Shown here one piece after another: positions 63,001 through 64,000 of a stretch of 64,000 bases of DNA; within the stretch, counting starts at the first letter, position 1, and each line of letters begins with the position of its first letter. The notes under the pieces were generated by a model. The model made no database searches. It worked only from the letters and a program-made list of their open reading frames with translations, and had not been told where the DNA came from. Source of the stretch: Arion vulgaris (Eukaryota; Mollusca; Gastropoda; Stylommatophora; Arionidae); NCBI GenBank assembly GCA_020796225.1, contig CM036765.1:5428805-5492804 (forward strand), written 5' to 3'. A program made the translations under genes and the position numbers.

Positions 63001-63527
63001 CATGGCCTCATGAACGAAACTTACAGAGCAAGATATGGGGATCTCTCCAAGAACTCCAACTGACATGCAGCTTCATAGAGGCAACCCGTCTCATGGTTTA
63101 GATACGGAACCGAACGCAAAGAAGAAGAAGAAGTATTGGATCTAAGCCTAAGAGTAATTATTCGCTGTGCCGGTTATGCGCCTACAAGTAAGCCAACACA
63201 TCCGATTTCTGCGACACTTTTTATTTACTAGAGTAGTTTCCTAGACCCTACCCTAGTCGGTTCTTACGACATGCCTAGTAGGTCGCAGTGTTACTATTCT
63301 CTGCTCCCGTTGAGAGCCCAGGCCATATAGGAGCGAAACAATAAGCATTCAAATCTCAACTTCCAAGCTTCAACCCTCAAACATACAACATTGAAAGTGC
63401 AACATTCAATATTGTGTAATTAATTTCTAAGGCATTTCTTACCTTGTAACCATTATTAGCGAATGTGTACGCTCTTTTCGCTTGTTGAAGCGATTGCAGA
63501 TTGTTCCAAGCATAAACATATATATTT
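47949..63527 (-). CDS. Chitobiase-type beta-N-acetylhexosaminidase (GH20), last six exons (gene span)
   Basis: Partial gene entering from the right edge; 787 coding bases (about 262 residues) are present. Family role: release of N-acetylglucosamine from chitobiose and chitin oligomers. The visible part is the end of the GH20 barrel (YAWNNL; GYKVILTPATNLYLDHPYEP; GLIWATRF; EGIQGSLFGEL; YPRMIALAERAWHEATWE; LGILYRIPPPGAEI), followed by the small immunoglobulin-like C-terminal domain typical of chitobiases (EFPGLEVQISIDGG; RTKSADGNRYSR). The catalytic Asp-Glu pair lies upstream, outside the window. All five junctions are GT-AG with matching phase, and no stop or frameshift interrupts the exons. 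Hexosaminidases of the lysosomal HexA/B type lack this C-terminal domain, which favours the chitobiase type. Confidence 0.93.
48066..48512 (-). mobile_element. SINE-B, near full length, reverse
   Basis: TTGA tract at the left, catcattgcacttcggtgag body, head near cacctagcctctacgctaca at the right, where the 37-bp array begins. Confidence 0.82.
48513..49225. repeat. Tandem array, 37-bp unit, about 19 copies
   Basis: cacacatataatcttgcgta plus tcaaccatgtacattat; variants tgtg/tgca and gtagctt/gtacatt run in blocks. In the intron between chitobiase exons E and F. Confidence 0.95.
49318..49560 (-). mobile_element. SINE-A, reverse
   Basis: ccactctttctgtgatttgt, gagcctaagatcgattgtac, gtcgtctcttacgacatgcc and cgcagtgttactctgttttg. 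Confidence 0.78.
49735..50060 (-). pseudogene. LINE-R3 fragment
   Basis: The minus strand encodes ASKASIVEEFRMDKWNVLRS, then LDNLVLDKHTKSIIELIQRF, then decay to MHALQHLMGE. Ends about 40 bases from chitobiase exon E. Confidence 0.75.
50098..50241 (-). CDS. Chitobiase exon E, C-terminal Ig-like domain
   Basis: Acceptor CTTCAAAG, donor ACAAA|GTAAGT. Reads VRGNTIKASVEFPGLEVQIS, then IDGGSVWTTVPPEGTRIRWK and NQIQLRT. EFPGL and SxDGGxxW are hallmarks of the chitobiase C-terminal domain. Confidence 0.9.
50335..50600 (+). mobile_element. SINE-A copy
   Basis: cgtgtgttgccgaggcttgc to gtgatcgatatggagtgtga, diverged. Confidence 0.75.
50600..51080 (-). mobile_element. SINE-B, reverse, with internal duplication
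   Basis: gttgcactttggcgagtagc left part, aggattaggaactcgatctc right part. atttattgcaattgtcttga occurs twice, at 50742 and 50818. Confidence 0.7.
51230..51580 (-). pseudogene. LINE-R3-like RNase H fragment
   Basis: The minus strand encodes VVYRGFHPHILTCFYCLGYA then GVHGNNEKVDRSAS, a decayed GHAGVHGNExVDxLAS. Confidence 0.6.
51745..52080 (+). pseudogene. LINE-T6 3' end
   Basis: gatggagctatgttgggcat, caaagcaggcattgaagtgg and aattttgctgagagaggcaa, ending cctatgtaacgtataacggt and a tattattactatta tail. Relative of 56700-56985. Confidence 0.78.
52140..52490 (+). pseudogene. LINE-R-type RNase H end
   Basis: Encodes VPGHSEVKGNERA, then NIRSEDINEEDKAYSISRSL and HRTGVVSLNTLKYILGRRSK. Adjacent to, but distinct from, the larger LINE-R1 fragment that follows. 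Confidence 0.7.
52490..53725 (+). pseudogene. LINE-R1, longest fragment: reverse-transcriptase end plus RNase H
   Basis: Encodes LVLLFQGIVLSCIEYACALL, RLERIQNEAMASFWDAP, LDLPTIANRIETWRVRSYLR, then RNase H (VVIYTDGLVIRQQRCAWTFS; TMDVRAVTEAMKWLASHNYS; RVFILSDSMSTIRKVESG) and the C-terminus ending LWTCPECYDNSPHITDN. Frame breaks at about 52690 and 53380 and a stop at 53412. The tail is ataactgataactga. Order and motifs fit an RNase H-bearing non-LTR retrotransposon. Confidence 0.88.
53848..53998 (-). CDS. Chitobiase exon D
   Basis: Acceptor ACTTTACAG, donor GAAAT|GTAAGT. With the last base of exon C it reads ATWENITNKTNRDIQLEKDW, then VNFANTLGHKELARLDTLGI and LYRIPPPGAE. This covers the end of the barrel and the linker to the C-terminal domain. 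Confidence 0.92.
54365..54940 (+). pseudogene. LINE-T2 fragment carrying a 100-bp insertion
   Basis: Reads TYGCEIWTVDKATEKIINAF up to 54480, then the insert, then KCYRRVLRISWTEKRTN-like sequence, ASVLQQLDIKESWLLKNIKS and IILEGMVPGR. Joining across the insert restores the family order AFECKCYRR. Confidence 0.85.
54481..54580 (+). mobile_element. 100-bp insertion with 4-bp target duplication TGCA
   Basis: TGCA at 54477-54480 and 54581-54584. The insert runs from catacttgataaaggcctt to gtttttacgtgtttcgccat. The empty site is known from relatives of the host LINE (gaatgcaaatgctacag). Confidence 0.75.
55125..55640 (+). pseudogene. LINE-T2-like, longest RTE-type frame
   Basis: 136-residue frame: KILKLKILRACIFQWILMVV, then IETKCYRTILRIPWTEKRKN, DVLKELNVKDNWLINNILYR, LERIILEGRVPGRRGRPRRR and WLQDIKETM. 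Tail gacatgcacattgatgatga. Confidence 0.88.
55780..56440 (+). pseudogene. LINE-R3 remnant with internal insertion
   Basis: RNase H pieces SDSQSMLHKIKK and AGNAGV-GNKRVDRLAS, then DVLRSLHDCLLDEDTKIDVE. 56055-56290 (aacgtgaatgtacgcctata to acgtatatatacgtcctagc) interrupts it and is an unidentified insert. Confidence 0.7.
56475..56579 (-). CDS. Chitobiase exon C
   Basis: Acceptor TTTTCTAG, donor GAAG|GTATTT. Encodes GIQGSLFGELIRASWIMDYM and VYPRMIALAERAWHE. In many GH20 chitobiases the block reads G-x-Q-G-x-L-W-x-E; here the W position is F. The YPRxxALAERAW block is strongly diagnostic. Confidence 0.92.
56700..56985 (+). pseudogene. LINE-T6 3' end
   Basis: gatggagatacgttggacac, gcaggcattgaagtgggatg and ggagattgagcgagtttccc, with an ataattattattattta tail. 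One base missing relative to an open frame. Confidence 0.8.
57045..57485 (-). mobile_element. SINE-B, near full length, reverse
   Basis: ttaattgatgggaccattat, body tgaagatggtgaagatgcta and head gcacataacatgtacgctac. Confidence 0.82.
57685..57920 (+). mobile_element. SINE-A copy
   Basis: aaggcatgtcgttagaggcg, ggcctacttgtaggcgcata and gtggttaacaagtggtcgat, ending in gcgttcaaagaagaag. Confidence 0.8.
58030..58195. mobile_element. hAT MITE family 2, 166 bp, inverted relative to the copy at 16602
   Basis: Ends cagtggcggctcatcag and atgatcacgagccgccactg. Exact 8-bp duplication CCTACTAT at 58022-58029 and 58196-58203. The interior is nearly the reverse complement of 16602-16766. Confidence 0.9.
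58365..58575 (+). mobile_element. SINE-E, tRNA-derived
   Basis: tctgatcgaatggattagag and gacccgggttcaatcaacag; the body resembles 31360-31500. Its 3' part (ggtattacaggcagtagcga) runs into the 81-bp array. Confidence 0.72.
58572..59140. repeat. Tandem array, 81-bp unit, seven copies
   Basis: ggcagtagcgagagtagacc, tccaacatcctctgtctctt and tacacactgccagattgtgg within each unit. 81 is a multiple of three, so both strands have long artefactual frames. Confidence 0.96.
59160..59524. other. Intron sequence, nothing recognised
   Basis: T-rich, no family seen. Confidence 0.45.
59525..60085 (-). mobile_element. SINE-A' 3' end amplified into a 59-bp array, about nine copies
   Basis: It begins cttcttcttcgcgttcgttc, the reverse of the SINE-A' end at 40868-40888. 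The unit is gatcattcttattgtgatat plus ataattgatctttgacaaga plus acgactgacgttgcaattt, corresponding in reverse to caaagatcaaacatatcaca-aagagtgattaaaattgg. Confidence 0.85.
60086..60494. other. Intron sequence before exon B, little recognised
   Basis: A short duplication (agcatgtaattttgcatgtt; gtatgtaattttgcatgttt) lies at 60270-60335. Confidence 0.45.
60495..60732 (-). CDS. Chitobiase exon B
   Basis: Acceptor TTTGTTGCAG, donor GAAG|GTATCT. Encodes VILTPATNLYLDHPYEPDP, ERGLIWATRFISTKKVYQMM, PENIYAIDEYDINGQ and KECPTLLIKQNIE. LDHPYEPD and WATRF are family landmarks near the sugar-binding pocket. A 12-bp tandem array starts about 40 bases upstream of the acceptor in transcript sense. Confidence 0.93.
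60771..60932. repeat. Tandem array, 12-bp unit, about 13 copies
   Basis: taagtgaaattc repeated. On the transcribed minus strand each unit reads tttcacttag. It lies 40-200 bases upstream of the chitobiase exon B acceptor. Confidence 0.96.
61155..61285. repeat. Tandem array, 17-bp unit, about eight copies
   Basis: catcagtactagtacag with a taccag variant; starts at the EDI(R/S) codons of LINE-T5. Confidence 0.93.
61608..61705. repeat. Tandem array, 13-bp unit, about eight copies
   Basis: aataacaacacac, where the relatives at 34450 and 42660 have a single aataacagcatac (the TAYNKR codons). Confidence 0.94.
61780..62120 (-). pseudogene. LINE-T5 fragment, reverse
   Basis: gtatccactgcatcgaagta, gtagccgaaccatttaattt, ttgatgcagttcagtattga and ccaggtttggcactgatagc; parallels 5345-5722. 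Faces the forward copy just to its left. Confidence 0.68.
62390..62570 (-). mobile_element. SINE-E, reverse
   Basis: gaacacgggttacccgcatg and cgctttaacccattcgacca are the reversed B and A boxes of SINE-E. Confidence 0.68.
62688..62745 (-). mobile_element. SINE-A 3' end fragment, reverse
   Basis: ttcaaacgctccatttcgac and cacttgttaaccagtctttg. Confidence 0.65.
62761..63131 (+). pseudogene. LINE-J 3' end with GAAGAAG tail
   Basis: From 62883 a frame reads CACQAEAETPEHILQSCPSY, then IHQRNETWPHERNLQSKIWG and SLQELQLTCSFIEATRLMV to a stop at 63097-63099 (one internal TAG near 62910). The 3' sequence ends gaacgcaaagaagaagaag, identical to SINE-A'. Confidence 0.8.
63145..63335 (-). mobile_element. 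SINE-A, reverse
   Basis: tgcgcctacaagtaagccaa, ttctgcgacactttttattt, cttacgacatgcctagtagg and cagtgttactattctctgct. Confidence 0.78.
63443..63527 (-). CDS. Chitobiase exon A
   Basis: Minus-strand acceptor cttTAG above 63527, donor AAG|GTAAGA below 63443. Reads NIYVYAWNNLQSL, then AYTFANNGYK. It ends on a codon boundary and joins GTG ATA CTT of the next exon to give GYKVILTPATN, a conserved GH20 chitobiase block. Confidence 0.88.
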
Positions 63528-63621
63528 CTAAAGTAGAAGATGACAAAATCAATCAATATTTGTTAATTTCGTTTACAGGGTGTCCCATAAACTTTGACAA
63601 CAACAAAATAGTATTAAAAAA

Positions 63622-64000
63622 ATTAGTTGATTGATAAGACCATTATCATTGCACTTCAGTGAGTAACCATGTGTGCTCCGATCTCTTTCTTACATTGTAC
63701 TTCGGTGAGTAACCATGTGTGCTCCGATCTCTTTCTTATATTGTACTTCGGTGAGTAACCATGTGTGCTTCCATTTCTTTCTTATATTGTACTTCGGTGA
63801 GTAACCATGTGTGCTCCGATCTCTTTCTTACATTGCACTTCAGTGAGTAACCATGTGTGCTCGATCTCTTTCTTACATTGTACTTCGTGTAGTAACCATG
63901 TGTGCTTCCATCTCTTTCTTACATTGTACTTCGGTGAGTAACCATGTGTGCTTCCATCTCTTTCTTATATTGTACTTCGGTGAGTAACCATGTGTGCTCC
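63622..64000 (-). mobile_element. SINE-B 3' region amplified into a 46-bp array, runs off the window
   Basis: ttgattgataagaccattat, then gtacttcggtgagtaaccat plus gtgtgctccgatctctttct, repeated about eight times to the edge. In all other SINE-B copies this segment occurs once. Confidence 0.88.

Overview
The window is animal (metazoan) nuclear DNA. It is AT-rich, its genes are split by GT-AG introns, and most of it is retroelement debris, tRNA-derived SINEs and tandem arrays. No bacterial, organellar or viral gene was seen. The source is probably a non-vertebrate animal (cadherin plus a chitobiase-type GH20 enzyme, many RTE-like and RNase H-bearing LINE remnants); the species cannot be named from the sequence.

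Two real genes are supported, both partial and facing each other. (1) A cadherin-superfamily receptor on the + strand enters from the left edge and ends at 37207. Eleven exons join with matching reading phase at all ten junctions: 1-1923, 10382-10532, 14427-14793, 17099-17264, 19145-19339, 22138-22251, 27944-28043, 30146-30348, 32891-32916, 33951-34001, 36993-37207. They encode about eight cadherin repeats, a non-cadherin juxtamembrane region, one membrane span and a short tail. Exon 1 carries one apparent single-base deletion. (2) A chitobiase-type beta-N-acetylhexosaminidase on the - strand enters from the right edge and ends at 47949. Its last six exons are 63443-63527, 60495-60732, 56475-56579, 53848-53998, 50098-50241 and 47949-48012, again with every phase matching. 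The genes converge across about 10.7 kb of repeats. Nothing suggests that their products work together.

Everything else is intronic or intergenic repeat. Local family names used here: SINE-A/A' (3' end in GAAGAAG repeats), SINE-B (TCAA-repeat tail, tRNA-like head), SINE-C, SINE-D, SINE-E (tRNA-like heads); LINE-R (RNase H-bearing), LINE-T (RTE-like, CYRRxLRI motif, subtypes T1-T8), LINE-J (EHILQSCP C-terminus); and two non-autonomous hAT families with exact 8-bp target duplications.

The most striking pattern is that many tandem arrays are amplified internal pieces of mobile elements for which an unamplified relative lies in the same window. Examples are a 41-bp unit in a hAT MITE, a 75-bp and a 59-bp unit from SINE tails, a 46-bp unit from SINE-B, and 13-, 17- and 21-bp units inside LINE fragments. 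The largest array, about 109 copies of a 48-bp unit at 22374-27595, fills most of one cadherin intron; its origin is unknown. Long open frames in these arrays exist because the unit length is a multiple of three; they are not genes.
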